The notes beneath the pieces are model-generated. The model saw only the letters and a list, made by a program, of their open reading frames with translations. It did no database searches and was not told the origin of the DNA. From NCBI GenBank assembly GCA_027186245.1, contig CP114483.1:2924001-2988000 (forward strand): DNA of 64,000 bases, in the 5' to 3' direction. Each line of letters starts with the position of its first letter. Position 1 is the first letter of the stretch. The translations under genes and the position numbers were made by a program. This DNA is from Coriaria nepalensis. Lineage: Eukaryota; Streptophyta; Magnoliopsida; Cucurbitales; Coriariaceae. Below, piece after piece: positions 1 through 14,000 of the stretch.

Positions 1-126
1 GAATGCAAATTAAAACTTCATTTGTACAGAAAGAACTTAGCAGTTACAGATGGAAATGATCACTTTGAAGTGGATTGAAGAATTGCAGTCGACTATAATG
101 AATTTTAGGCTGAGATCATTCCTTAC

Positions 127-1767
127 CAAATGATTTTGTTTTTTCAACAGTTTCCATTTCATTTTTGACATCATTAACTGGTGCCACTTCAACTTTTGTT
201 GTGGCAACATCTACTGTGACTGAAGATCGAGAAAAGGCTGGAGAAGGTGAGGTAGCAGTCCCTGCTGGTGGAGGTGGCATCGGAAATGGAAAAGGAGATC
301 CAGAAGGAGCTGTAGCATTATTCAGCGGGCTACTTTGTGAATTCATTTGACCCATCATAGTCTTGAATGCTTGTTGCATTGCATATTTCTGAAACATGAT
401 CCACTCAAATTTTATAACCAAGATAAATATCTGGTATGAATTCAAGGACAGATTCGGCCTCTGGCACAGAGATACAGCCATTTTTCAACTAAGTTACATA
501 GAAGTGCAGGGAGAGATAAAGATCTCACAGCGGCAAACCAACATATAAAATACCACCACTGAAAAAAGAAGGGTGCAGTTTAAACAATTTTTGGACAAAT
601 ACACCCGTGCGATTTCCATTAGATCTCAAAACCTCCAAGATAGGGCCCAGACTCCAACTTCCAATGTATGATTTTGTCAAAACTCTCCATTAGCCCAAAA
701 TACAAGTCGACAGATGTTGAGTGTTCCATTTTAACTCATTGGTACTTAATGTCCCATTCACTCACCAAAAAAAAAAAAAAGATTTGGTCATAGGAAAGTA
801 GCACCTAACAGTCAGATAGTTACATGCTTCACCTAGCCATTAATGAAAAGGACACAGTAATGATCAGTTTGCTGCACTTTCTTCTACTTAGAATCAGAAC
901 ATTGTGAGTAGACATTGTTCAAAGCTATAGTGCATTCACTTTCTTCTAGTTTCTGCTAGGAGCATAGCTCTCCAAACTAGTCAATGACCTTCATTTCAGG
1001 ACGATGGCACTCATTCTAAGACGATTCATGCCATATAAATAGTACATTGAAACGAGCATACACCCATCCCTTATAAGAGATTCAAACTCACCTTTAAGTA
1101 ATTTGCCCCCTGCAATTTAATTAAACTTGGTCAGAAAAAAAAAATTGTAGTAAACGGATAAATCAGTATTGGATTGATATGAGAATAGAAAGTTTATTAT
1201 TGTTCTCACCCATGAAAACAGTGCTGAGAGCCCAACACCAACTCCAATCCAAAAAAGAGGTGACCCTCTAAACACATACAAAAGAGCAAGGCAACAAGGA
1301 AATTATATCAAATATTCACATAAAAAACGAGGAGAAAAAAAAGAAGAAGCAAATTTGACGAAAAAATGTACATATAAGATGGTGGAGGCGGTGTGTATAA
1401 AGGTGGGTTGACCCCAACAGAAGAGGTTTGATTTCTTGAAGAAGAAATGCTTGCAAACTCTGCAGCATCTGAATATGCAAATAAAAATAAAAACTGTGTT
1501 CAATCAACTAAAAAGGAAAACCATCAAATAGACTAACTAACCATTGATGCGACGAATGGGTCGGCGAGAGTGGGCAGAAGCGCAAATTCTGGGGAAGGGA
1601 AGGGGAGTCCGAATCTGAGTCCTCCTGTTCGTAAAGAAATGTCTGATTCTAGGGTTAATAGTAGTACAAGTATTAGTAGCAGAAGAAGAAGAAGAGGAAA
1701 GATAGGGAGCGCATCCTAGAAATTCTGATCTGGGGTAAGATGGTAGAGCTAAGCTGAGCTTATCCAT
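127..1767 (-). CDS. TIC40: TIC40, chloroplast inner-envelope translocon component (5' part; continues past left edge)
   Basis: Tic40 is the co-chaperone-like subunit of the chloroplast inner-envelope import machinery, anchored by one membrane helix with its bulk in the stroma. Joined exons on the minus strand are 1767-1542, 1468-1372, 1267-1210, 1109-1092 and 388-127, all in phase with GT-AG borders. I chose the ATG at 1767 because it opens a Ser/Arg-rich transit peptide (MDKLSLALPS...); the upstream in-frame Met at 1944 would put a low-complexity 5' UTR into the protein. Exon 3 encodes the membrane segment (SPLFWIGVGVGLSALFSW, about residues 109-127). Exon 5 starts KYAMQQAFKTMMGQMN, a Tic40 hallmark, followed by the Pro-rich linker (PFPFPMPPPP). 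Exon 4 is an 18-nt microexon (GANYLK). The Sti1/Hop-like C-terminal domain lies beyond the left edge. Identification rests on recalled family sequence and is strong. Confidence 0.93.
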
Positions 1768-1875
1768 TACTCCTCTGCCAACTTTATCGGAAACGCTCTT
1801 AAAGGAAAAAGGGAGATAGATAGTACCTCTCTCAGCTCTTTCTGGTTTTCTTTTCCCCTTTGTGAGGAGGGAGGG

Positions 1876-1900
1876 GGAGAGAGAGAGAGAGAGAGAGATA
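1876..1900. repeat. (GA)n microsatellite in the TIC40 5' leader
   Basis: An uninterrupted GA run lies about 110 bp upstream of the TIC40 ATG, probably in the 5' UTR or core promoter. On the coding strand it reads as a CT-rich leader, common in plant promoters. Confidence 0.85.
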
Positions 1901-1949
1901 TTATTTAAGAGAAGACAGCACCGCTGCCTTTGCTCATATTTCAAACACA

Positions 1950-3242
1950 GGGTTTATCGGGCCTCAATTTTTTAACTCAAGGTTGAAAAATAAATAAATA
2001 AATTATACCCCAGTATTATTCAATAACTAAAATTCACACCTAACAATTTTCAAATAATTATTTTACCTCCACAGTTTTTCAAGAACTTATAAGAGCTAAA
2101 AGTTCATTACAATAATACAATTTACAACCAAAACTTTGAGAGCATTAGGATAATAGTTTAAAAAAAACCAATTAAGTCCCACTAATTGATTTTCACATAT
2201 ATAACAACACTCTATATCTCTTCTCTGTGATTTTACTGATTTTTAATTATTATATTTATTTATTTAATATTTTTTTTATTTTTATTTTTATTCTCAAATC
2301 TCGAGTTAATAAAAAGTTAAGTTCGACCTCAATATCTGAAACTCGACCTTCCATCAATAAGCAGGTGGAGGAGGTTGAGTTTGAACTTAACTTTTTATTA
2401 ATAAAAGTTTGGATAAAAAAAAAATATAAAAAAAAAAAGAGTTTAGGTAGTAAAATAATAAATAAATAAATTTTTTAAATAAAAATAATAATTAAAAATT
2501 AATTTATTATATTAAAAAAATTGATTTAAATAATTATTTATAATTTAAAAACTCAATTATAATTTATAAAATAAAATAAAAAATTCACGTATACTATATA
2601 AAAGTAAAGTTACATATAATTTAATAAATTTATATGATAGTATAAAAAATAGTATACCGAATCATATTCATCCGATAAGTTCTGAATTCAGCTCTCATGG
2701 CTTAACGTTCTCAGATGGGACACACGTGTGCGAAAGCGTTTTTGCCAAGAATTCGTAAATGTGCCTACGAATTCGAAAGCGTTTTTTGCAGTTTCAACTT
2801 GTAACCGTACGAAAAGGGAAAGAACAGTCAAAAGAATCCTTTCCAGCTCATCAATGGCTGCTGCTGCCAATTTCGTAACCCCAACCAACTGATCCGTCTA
2901 AAGGAAAAAGTTTATTAGTCCAACCCAAATTGCTCAGTCAAACAGACGTCTCTTTCACTCTTCTTCTTCGTCTTCTACCTCGCCCCTACTCGTCTTCTTC
3001 AAAAATTCAAAAAAAAATAAAAAAACTACTATTTACTAATAATGTACACCTTCGTACTATTTGTTCTCAATAAAATAATGAGATTACGACTCAGAAGTTG
3101 GACTTTTCTCTCTTCTTCTTCCTCCTCTTCCTACTCCTCCTCGTTCGTTTCTGATAAAATATCTCTGAAGTAGCTCCACCTCGCCCATCTTTCTCTTTCT
3201 GTGTCGCTTAGGAAATTTGTTTGTTTATTTCGATCGGATCGC
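1950..3242. other. Intergenic spacer between divergent TIC40 and PSI genes
   Basis: Very AT-rich DNA, especially 2200-2650, separating two divergently transcribed genes. It contains the inverted repeat listed separately and pyrimidine-rich leader sequence at 2950-3240 (runs of CTT and CTC) that probably forms the 5' UTR of the plus-strand gene. I see no convincing ORF. Confidence 0.6.
2306..2400. repeat. Short inverted repeat (foldback, MITE-like)
   Basis: The 19-nt arm at 2306-2324 (ttaataaaaagttaagttc) is the exact reverse complement of 2382-2400. With a few mismatches the pairing continues inward (gacctcaa against ttgagttt). The loop is about 55 nt. It is the size and AT-richness of a small MITE, but I could not define a target-site duplication. 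Confidence 0.75.
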
Positions 3243-6200
3243 ATGGGAGGACTTTGTTCGAAGAATCAGGTGGAGAGTAATTTTGGAGTTTCGACGCTGC
3301 CGCCACCGGAGCAGCAGCAACCGAGAGCGAATGATGAGAAGCCATTGCAGCAAAAGGAAAAGCAACGGCCGGAGTTATTTCCCGTCGACGAGTTCTACGA
3401 CGGAATTCCGCGATACACGGCGGAATCACAGGGTTTGTCACTTAAATGTCGGTCTGTGAGGTCTGTTGCGAAGGTGTCGGAGGTTAGTTCTCGCTTAGGT
3501 AGGGCAGGGATGGAGGTACTGGACACGCTTGGTAGCAGTGTGACTAGTCTTCATACGAATGGTGGATTTGCTTCTGGAGGAGCAGCCAAGGGGAGTGAGA
3601 TTTCTATCTTAGCGTTCGAGGTTGCTAATACTATTATGAAAGGTTCGAATCTTATGCAATCGCTTTCAAAAAGGAGCGTTAGCCAATTGAAAGAGCGTGT
3701 TCTTCCTTCAGAAGGTGTGCAGTATCTGGTTTCGAAAGATATCGATGAGCTGCTTCGGATTGTTGCTGCTGACAAGAGGTGGATATCTTTTCATAAGAGG
3801 GATCATTCCTTTGCGGAATCTTATCATTGAGTAATTCTCATTACGTTCGTGTTACAGGGAGGAGTTGAAGATTTTTTCTGGAGAGGTGGTCCGCTTTGGA
3901 AACCGTTCCAAGGATCCTCAGTGGCACAACTTGGACCGATATTTTGAAAAGTGAATATTGATTGCCTTTGTGTTTTGATGATTTCGTATCGGGATCAAAT
4001 GTGAAGCAACATCCTTACTTGATTAGTTTTTGATGTATTATGTAGAATCAGCAGAGAACTTACTCCTCAAAAGCAACTGAGCGAGGAGGCAGATATGGTG
4101 ATGCAGCAATTGATCACATCGGTTCAATCTACAGCTGTGAGTCAGACCTTCTTCCTATGTAGGAGAAATCATTTGATTGGAATTAGATAAATCACTTTTT
4201 TTTTTCTAATTTGAAAGAAAAAATAATAATGAAACAAACTCGATGAATAAACTACGGATTTGCATTGATAAATAGCCTTTTTGGAAGGTGTGTCATGAGT
4301 GGAGCTTCAGTTTTTGACTTGTCAATATTAGCAGATTTGATCATTGCATGTGAGGATGAATGTTTTCTTTTTCTTTTTTGGGTAGATCTTACTCATCCTG
4401 TTTCTAGAAGGTAGTTTAATGTATGATAATTTCAGTATTTCCATGTTCCAGAAGATAGGAATTTTGTGCTCTTAGAGGTCAGTTGCTACTGATTCAAGTT
4501 TTGATGGAGAAAAATGTGTATTTTTCATCTGGTCCCAGGAATTATACCATGAATTGCATTCTTTGGACAGATTTGAGTTAGATTACCAGCACAAGTGTCA
4601 AGAGGAGTCCAACTCAATTTCTAATCAAAGAGGCGAGTTTCTTATTTTCCTATCGTAACATTCATCTTTTAAGTTCAAGTAGCTTTCATAATAATGAACT
4701 CTAGTGGAATCGGGCTATAACATGCTACAGCATAAATGCAAAAAGACTTGCTGACCATGTTAATTATGATAGTCGAACTTCACATTCTGTATCCAAACTT
4801 CAGGGATTTTATTAGTAATAAACGATTAACCCTTAGTCTGCATAGATTTATTAGTGGAATGTACATCTAAGTACATACAGTTTACATCTATAAATGTAGG
4901 CGACAACCTTGGGTTCATGAGGACAGAACTGAAAAGCCAAAAGAAGGCAGTAAAAACCTTAAAGAAAAAATCCCTCTGGTGCAGAAGTTTGGAGGAGGTA
5001 ACTTTAGAATTCTACTTCATAAAATATAATCGTATAAAAGCAGATGGCTACTGCTAGTGGAGACAACGGGTAATGAGATTGACGACGGCAAAACACCTTG
5101 GCTTTACGACTTTTCTGTTGTGTGTTTGATGATATCATGCTTTCAATCACAGGTGATGGAGAAGCTTGTCGATATTGTTCATTTCTTACATTTGGAGATT
5201 CATAATGTCTTTCAAAGTGATGGTATGTACGTATTTAGCGATCTGCCTTATTGATGAATAATATCTGTTACACTGTACAAATTACCGTCATTCTAAAAGT
5301 TCCATTGAAAGCAAACTCATAATCATAAGGTTTCAAAAAAGGCCTCAAATTTTCAGTAGTACACTACAGTAAACCAAACCAAATTCAAGTAGTGCCTATA
5401 TGAATGCTTAACTCGTTTTCCATGTCTTGCACACATAGTACTCAACCAATTTCGCTATGACATTACTCCTTTTTTTTTTCCCTAATTATTGGTCTTTGAT
5501 ATTACAGTGCAAGTTTCAATAACAAGTCTGTTTCCACATTATACAGGTGGTGATAAACCAGAAGGTAGATCTCCAAGCAATCATCAAAAGTTGGGACCTG
5601 CTGGCCTTTCATTGCATTACGCAAATATAATCATTCAGATCGATACTCTGGTCTGTGCATCTCTCTGAGTTTTTCATCAGCATTAACATATTGATCAAGA
5701 TCTTACAACTTCCATTCAGACAGGATGATGATACTAATGCTATACAAGTATCTGATATAACCAGGTAGCACGCTCGAGTTCTGTGCCTCCAAATTCTAGG
5801 GACACGTTATACCAGAGCTTGCCTCCTAGCATAAAATCTTCTCTACGCTCCAGAATACAGTCTTTTCATGTTAAGCAAGAGGTATAATTTAGTTTCTCGT
5901 TTTTTGGGAAAATACGTTAAGGGTTCTTTGAGCATCCAAATTATCTTTGAGGACATGCAGCCTACCATTGCACACGTAACAGAGGAAAATTATTACAATT
6001 TATATATCAAGAAAAAAAAAATGCTAGACAACTAATTACCATTTCAGTTTGACGGAGGTTGTCATTACCTTTTTAAATTTTTTCTTCTTCTAATCAAGCT
6101 TGCTTTCTGCAGCTTACGGTTACAGAGATCAAAGACGAGATGGAAAAGACTTTGCATTGGCTTGTTCCAATTGCTACAAACACAGCCAAGTAAGATGATC

Positions 6201-6902
6201 AGCTTTTCTACAAAGCATCTCAATTGTTACTGTCAAACTTCATACCCTTGATTCCTCAACTAACCTTTCAAATCGTTATTTCACTGTTTCTGGTTGGAAA
6301 TACACGAATTAGAGCTCATCACGGTTTTGGTTGGGTTGGAGAGTGGGCAAATACTGGGTGAGTATCAAGGAAAACCATTTCCCTCCCAAGTTCTTAAATT
6401 TCCGTTATATCATCATATATCCATCACTTCAAGGATTCTTCCGTAAAGTTTAATAAGACATGATATTCATCTGTACAGTTCTGATTCTAATCGGAAGACC
6501 ACCACCCATGCTGATTTGATTCGGATCGAGACACTACACCATGCAGATAGAGAGAAAACAGAATCTTACGTGCTTGAACTTTTATTGTGGCTTCACCACT
6601 TGATCATCCGAGCCAAATCTACATCAAATGGTGCTGTCAGTAATCCCCCGATTAATCCATCACTAAGCACATCAATATCAACCCAAAATGGGCATCCTAC
6701 TAAGGAGGATGTCAACAACACCGACTATAAGTCTCTTGCACAAATCATTGCAGACCAGGAAATGCTTCAGATTGTAAGTAAGAAAAAACGGAATCCAGGT
6801 CTTAGTAAGAGTCAAGATTTCGATAAAGGGAATCAGATCAAGTTGGAGAGGGATAGCAGATCGAGCAAGAGTTGGAGCTACTCGTCGGAGAGAAGCAAGT
6901 AG
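3243..6902 (+). CDS. PSK-simulator (PSI)-like protein, DUF3475/DUF668, 582 aa
   Basis: Members of this plant-specific family (Arabidopsis PSI1-3) promote growth and are linked to phytosulfokine responses. Eleven exons: 3243-3778, 3858-3950, 4046-4136, 4539-4632, 4900-4997, 5153-5222, 5547-5650, 5765-5881, 6113-6189, 6313-6357 and 6479-6902; they sum to 583 codons including stop. I chose the ATG at 3243 over the in-frame one at 3201 because it gives MGGLCSK, an N-myristoylation signature typical of the family. The DUF3475 core is in exon 1 ([20 protein letters not shown]). DUF668 begins in exon 7 ([19 protein letters not shown]) and runs through exon 11. The C-terminus has the usual basic tail with the motif [11 protein letters not shown]. 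Intron 4 uses a GC donor (4633-4634). Which PSI paralogue it is cannot be decided here. Confidence 0.92.
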
Positions 6903-8032
6903 TTTTTACCATTCGATAGGGTCTCTTCTAGACTTCCGTCATCGATTTTGGTCTAGATAAGCATAAAGGCATTAGATGCCATATAGACAGAGCGGACATG
7001 GTTAAAAATGGAAAAGGTTTCCACAGGAATGAAATCAGAACTGACATTATAAGTATATTTTGTCTAAGCAATGCACGTATGGAAAAATACTAAACGCTTA
7101 TTGTGGATTAACAGCTAACACTCCTTCACGTTGAGGGTGTATCATTGCGTCAGCAATTTACCTTATAGAAGCAGTTTTGCGAAATGTTACTTTGTCTGTC
7201 CTGATTTCAAAACGCACCGTTTTATACATGAAACATGATTTTTGTCTTTCTAATTTTTAGCCAGGTTAATAAAAGGCAGGCAAAAGTAAAAGACAAGTTT
7301 AACATCCGTATGATAAGAAAATAAAATTAGATACTCCAAAGTCCAAATTATAAGTAATGAAATTACCGATGTCGGAAAAAATGGGCAAGCAGACCCTTAA
7401 ATACCTAAGCAAGTGTGCAGGGTAACTCAACTGAGAAAAAATTCGCCTTCTTGCTTACATAAAATTGAAGTATAAAATCCTTTTTGCTATTTCTTCATCT
7501 CACATGCACCTCTAGACTCCTACACACCCCTCCCACTCTTACGCCGAAATGTTAACCTGTGATGATCGACCGTCTCATGACTTAAATGCAAATGATAAGG
7601 CATCGATCGGCAAGCTATTTACATACTTACGTGTAAGGGAAAATACAAATGGAGCCTTTTGAGATCATAAGCCATAACAAACAAATACAAAATTCAAAGG
7701 AGTCACCATGGCCCAGCAGCTTTAGTGTCGCCTGCAAGCGCAATATCACAGTCATGATGATCACAGAAGTAATCACATATATTGATTAGAAGACTGATCT
7801 TAATTGGCTCAACTAGCATAAGGTTTGAAAAGGTTAAAAAAAAAAAACAAAAACAAAACAAAAAGAAGAGAGAGAGAGAATACCAGAACTGTATGGAGAC
7901 TGTTTCATGTAGGTGTAGCCAGAATCGAAGCACAAATTTTCCCTTATCATTTTCATTCACGATATATAGGGGATTGGGAGGGACACTGCAAATGAGAACA
8001 CCACTCAAACACAAATCAACTATCAAAACCAG
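6903..8032. other. Convergent 3' spacer between PSI and importin-11
   Basis: The 3' ends of a plus- and a minus-strand gene face each other across about 1.1 kb, presumably mostly two 3' UTRs. ORFs here have low-complexity or Lys-rich translations and look accidental. No repeat or RNA gene was seen. Confidence 0.55.
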
Positions 8033-11000
8033 CTATGGCATCTTCAAAGCTTGCTTCAGCTGTGCAAATGCCGTAGGATGTATGCTACTGATGGCTGATT
8101 CAAAAGATTCTCCATGCAGTGCAGCACAAGTCTGAAGATTTTCACGTACTGATGTTTCCAATGACAGCTGGTTGATAGGGTCCGAAAACTTGATCTAGAA
8201 ACGGTAAATATACATATAAAGAGCAGGAAAGAGAAAAAAAAAAGGACAATGTCATCTACTTCGATTTAATTATACATTTAGTCAAGCACTAGCAGAAGTC
8301 CTAAAAATTTTAACCTGTCTTCTTCGTAGTTCCTTTGTTGGTATACTCCCCTCACCATGAGACCAGCCAGAGCCCAAGTTGTCACTACTGCCATAAATTA
8401 GAAATCAATAAGTAAGAAAAATCAAATATTAATTATTCACTAAATTATCAGATGAGAATCGCGAGTGCTCAAACCTCGATTCCTCTGTCAAGTCATCATT
8501 GCCACCCAAAATTACACTTGTACAAACACTGGATAAGTCAAAGAAATGAAAACAAGAACCCATTAATAACATGTAAGGGAAAGTACTTAATCCCTAAATG
8601 GAATGGATATATGTTACGAGATGTGAGCTCATACCTCAAGATTTGATCGAGTTTATCGAGGACTTGTGGCAGTCTTAAAGTCAAAACAATAGAAAGGGCC
8701 AAGCCATAAATCTTCCTCTGGATTGAAGATACATTATCAACCTATAACAAACATCGAGGAATATAAAATTTACCAGTTGAAGCTACATGCTAAAGCAACT
8801 TTGAGACACAATGAACAACTCTGATAGAACTACTTAACCAATGCACTTGCATGCGTTCCCAAATTAATTATAGAAGAACCATTGCTGCAACAGACTGATT
8901 ATTTAATGCTCATGATTGGAGAGTACTAAATTGCTAAATACAGTATATATTTTGATAAAATTAAGTAGGTTCAGGACACTGATGTTTAACTTTGATACAT
9001 ATATGACATGGCCTCATGCATGAAAACACCCAGTCTCAAGTTTATGATCCATAGCCTAATGGTTGTAACATATGCAGAAAGAGTATATCAACCAAAGATA
9101 AAAGTACAAAACACAAAAAAACCAAAGATAGGAATTATCATGTATGTACCTTGTCCAGCCATAGATCAACCAGACAAAGAAGAATATTGTCTTTTACTGA
9201 GATACCAGAATTTTGTAATAGCACTGCCATTGATGATTCTGACGTTAATTGGGCCAAGTAATTGGTATTCATAACCAAAATTCTTGCCAGGATGGCAGCT
9301 GAAGATGCTTTGACAGCTGTTTTAGAAGGATCGTGTTCATCTCCACCACGCAGACATATAATAATCAATCTCTAGAGACATTAAACAATGGGAAAAATTT
9401 CAGAGATTCAGGATCATTAGTGCATAGCATAAGGCATTTGTAATACTTCGATTAAAATTGATAAACAGATCTTCTTAGAAAAAGAGGTTGCTTACTTGTA
9501 AAGTACTGCTTATTAAATGTGGTACCTCTACAGGGAAACACTGCAAAATAGTATCAAATGATAATTAGATTTACCGAGTAGCACCTTAGTACGAGTTCCA
9601 AATATTGGACAACTGAAGGTGCAGGAAGGAAGTGTTGAGCTTAAGCATAAGGAGACGTTTTGACAAAACTTCTCAGCACATTCTTAATAACTAAGAAAAA
9701 GCACCCATCCCCAATTCAATCTTGAACAGGTTATTCAAAACATAAAGCATATGAAAAAGACATTACTCTAGATAAATGAAGGAAAATAATAGCATCGCCT
9801 TCTTTTCCTTAATATTCATCGTCCAGAGAAGCATATTTTGCATTTTCTGCTTATATAGGAATATGCACTGAGACTCTTAACTTTAGGTACCTGTACTAGG
9901 AGGTCAATAACTGGAAGAGCTGAAAGCAATCCTCTGTCATTGACATTTCCAACAACTAGATCAAGAATTTTTGCAACACTTGGAGCATGGACACTTAGAA
10001 ATTCACTTCCACCCAAGATAATGTAGCCCTCCACTATATTGATAGCAATCTGAGATTAAATAGAAAATGGTATAAATAAGGGATCTGGGGGAAGGGGGCG
10101 AAGAAGAGCAAAACACTAAGAAAGAAAACAGTCAAAATAATCCAACAGAACATTTCAAGTGACTTTGCCATCCTTTTCTAAACATCCTTCAGGAAATGAG
10201 CTCTTTCATCCTTAGCAATAAATAGTTGTCCGATTGCATGTCAGACCCTTAAATAAAATAATATATAAGAAAAAAATCCAGACTGATAATAGATGCTAAC
10301 CTGTAAGTGATCAAAACTTCTTTCCATAACTTCCACCAGACGAGGAAAGTAAGCCAACAGTTGGGGCACCATTGAAGGAGCATTAGAGAGCGTGGCTTCC
10401 CATAACTGCACAATTATTCTTATTATATTAGTATCTTACTCTAAAGTATGAAGCTGTTATTTGACTATATACACCAAATTAGTAGACTAACCAGCATGCT
10501 GTCTTCCAGAAGGTTGAGTTCATCTGGGCCATTGACATCGATACCCTTTTCCAAAATGGGCAGAAGCATGCTGTAGCAAATTGGAGACTGATATCCGAGT
10601 GCAACCACAAGGTTTCGCAAAGCAATAAGCAGCTGAATCTGCAAAAGGCTTTCCCCAGACGATTCCTCCCAAACCTAATCAATACACGAAGAGGGGGATA
10701 AGGAAGGGTGAAGGGCAAGAAAAGGAATTACTGCTTATGTTTAATAAGTGAAAAAAAAAACACAGATACATGAGTCCCATTTGAGATAGTTTTGAACAGA
10801 ACCACTCAAACAACCTAGCACTTGGCCATACACTATTTTTAAAAGTCGTCGTCAGCAATTAATTTTAACACTTAAAATCAAGATAAAAGTAGATGGACAA
10901 ATGGTAAAAGAGCCTAAGGTTGTAAATAAAGACCACAAACTTGAAACTTTACATATGCATCTAGAAAATGAAACCAAGCATTACTATGATAATATAGATT

Positions 11001-14000
11001 GATCAATAAATTTTGTAGACATCTATGATTGCAATACCTTCTGAAAAAATTGCACCAACTTTTTAGAAAATGGAATTATTTCACCGGCATGTCCTATTAG
11101 AACCGAGATTAAATTGAAGACCTGAACCTGAAAAGTAAAATAGAATAAAACGTTCAATTGGAGAATCGAAGCACTCCCAAAAAATCCCAGAGATATAGTA
11201 CAATTACTGGTAACAAGATTAGTGGGAGATAAAAAACAAAGCAATGAGTTTAAATTTGTAATTCAACATCTCGGAGAAACATGAAACCCAAGACATGTAA
11301 TTTAGAGCATGTCTGAGAAGACTTTGACGTATATATATATATATATATATATGGGGGCATGTCAGTGAGCAGGCAAGCACAAAGGTAACAGGTTTAAGCA
11401 TGACCAAATCATAGAGTCCCACTGGTAAGGTTTCTCAGGAAGTAAATACCTTTGAGTCAAACTCCTGAACCTCATCAACCAACTTGAAACATGAATCCCA
11501 ACAAATAGGCAGGAGATCAGTAAAATCTCGCTCAGAAAAATTTGCATCTTCAATGTGTAAGCACAATGACCGACAAGCTGCAAGCTAAAAGAATGAATGC
11601 GATCTTAATGTAGTTGAAGAAGATATGGAAACTACAATTCAGGAGGTGAAAAATATGTCAAAAGGAGGTGAGAGAAGGACGGGAGGTTTATAGAAGAAAA
11701 AATGAAAAGTCAAAAGTCCGAAGCAGATATCGCATCATACCCTAACGGATAGATCTTTGTCCTGAAGCAACCTGATCAAAGCACAGTAAACTGGTCTTTT
11801 TGTGTCATCTTTAATCTACCCAAAAAAAAAGGCCCATAATAAGGTTCATCAAATGTTACTGGGCTCATAAAAGGGAATAGAGGGACTTCAAAAACTGATA
11901 ACAGGATCTTTGTCCATTAAACGACCACTAGATTTCACAATTCAGAGAATTCAGGCATGCCATAGCAAGTTGATAATCAAGTATTATACAAAAGGTGATA
12001 TGGCCACCTGACTGAGGAATTAAATGCGAGAAGATGTGAATAAAAAAAGCGTTAACTTCTTAAGAGAGCAGTAAAATATGAACAGAAAAATATGTACAAA
12101 AGATGAGTACTATACAATGGAAATAGTTTTGAAGTTAAGATAGGAGCAATATGTAGTAAAAAGCAAGCTTTAGTGCACAAAACTCCTCATGCAAGGAGCA
12201 AGTGAATGTTACTTATGCAATCAATCTGAGTAATCTATAGATAACTTGGAGTCTAGAGGCCGTATTATTACTGGTCTTTTGTCTGCGTTGAACTTTTTCT
12301 GGCACTAATCTAAGGATTATCTCGACATAACAAGATTAATAGACTTAAAGTTAAATTCAAGGTAGCTAAAACTCTCGCATTTTCTTATCCCTTGTTTGCC
12401 TTCTGTTGCATGCTCGATTATCTGGATGCAGAGGAAGGAAGCTCACTTTTCTTTTATTCTTCTTCTCTGCATCTACTTGTTATTTAAAAGTACAAGCATC
12501 AGATCTCAATGGCTTCTGCTTCTTTATGTTGATGGTTGCATCTACTTCTTTATGTAGACAATATCTTTATTATAAAAATTTCTATAGCAGGAGTTTAGTT
12601 TGGCTCCTCTTGAAACATTTCCAGCTAGTAGTAAGAATAGGCACGTAATTTTGTAGGCACCCCTAATTAGATATGAAGTACATTGGATGATATGCAGCTA
12701 AAACAATGAGTTACCTCAGAAACCCATTGGCCTAATATTAGTGCAACTTTCCGATGAATAATACGCATATTGGGATGATCATTTGAGAGTTCAAGAGACA
12801 ATGCACCATCGAACCTGCATAGTCGAAACAAAATAGATTTAATACCACCCATTCAGGATGATGGATACAGACTTTTGGTACAGGTTACATCTAACATGTT
12901 TCTATTCTTTCTAAATTCTTTCTAATCAAAAGAATGTGCTTTTACTCTTTCCAAAGTCACCCCAACTAACCAATTTCCAGCTTATATCCCCAAAACTATG
13001 TTGCCTACTTTTTTTCTTTTTCAAAAATAGCTTTTGAAAACGGACACAAAAAATCATCTGGGACACATGCCTTAGTTTTCATGTTCATGTAAAGGTTTTC
13101 ATTTGCTGGCAGGAATTCCACCTAAAACTAGACCTAGTATAGAAATCCCAAACTAAATGAGATGATGCACCCCTAAAAAATATAATATAATAAGTAAGCT
13201 AAACATATGCTTATCTTTAGATAAAGAAAAATGAAAGCAAGATACTAGAACACTCCAAATTTTAATTATTTGTGAGTAAATCAAAGCAGGTGCCTCACAT
13301 GTCCCAACATCCCTACACAACCAAATACTTAAACAAAAAATATTAAATAGTAAAATTCAAATCCCACAGGAACAGAACATCATAAACATACGAAATCATT
13401 CTTGTTAACAATTAATCGATTCAAATGTCAAAGCAATTGCTACCACTGCAATTTGATAAAGCCCTCAAAGAAGCATTAATTGATCAAATTTTATGAATTG
13501 CATACTGGGAAATGGTCTAACCAATCTTTGAAGCTCAGGTAATTAGAAAGCTCATAATAAACATAGGCTGCAGCACCATAAGCAGCATCTTTGAGAAGCA
13601 ACCCGGGAGTAATTTCAGTGGCAGAAGCTGAGCAGCCTCGCATTGCCTCTTGGAGGATGGAAACCACAAGAGGACCTAGGAGCTGAATGTAACAATTAAG
13701 ATCATTGTCAAGAAAAAGAAAGAACTCTTAAGGTCACGTAATTACCCAAGAATTAATAGGAATAAATAAATAATTTAAGCATTAATAGCATGTTGAATAC
13801 CATAAACAAAAATGGAAAGCCACATACTTGGCTATGGTTTTCAAACAAAATAATGTATAAAGCCTCAGCACACGGCCTTAGTTTCTCTGTCCACTGAACC
13901 ATATCTTGCTCATGATGGAAAGCTTCTGGATACTGGTACAACTCCTCTAAATCACTTGCTGTTAAAACAAAATACCTGTTCAATTATCGATCAATGATTT

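Noticed and set aside
1303..1507. Minus-strand ORFs rich in Phe over TIC40 exon 2
   Set aside because: Wrong frame for TIC40; the conserved frame (AEFASISSSRNQTSSVG) is bounded by good splice sites.
2227..2469. 80-codon plus-strand ORF upstream of PSI
   Set aside because: Ile/Phe/Lys-rich translation of AT-rich DNA and spans the inverted repeat; no protein character.
7703..8135. ORFs at the importin-11 3' end
   Set aside because: Overlap the last importin exon or its 3' UTR in other frames; composition driven by Lys-rich or Phe-rich simple sequence.
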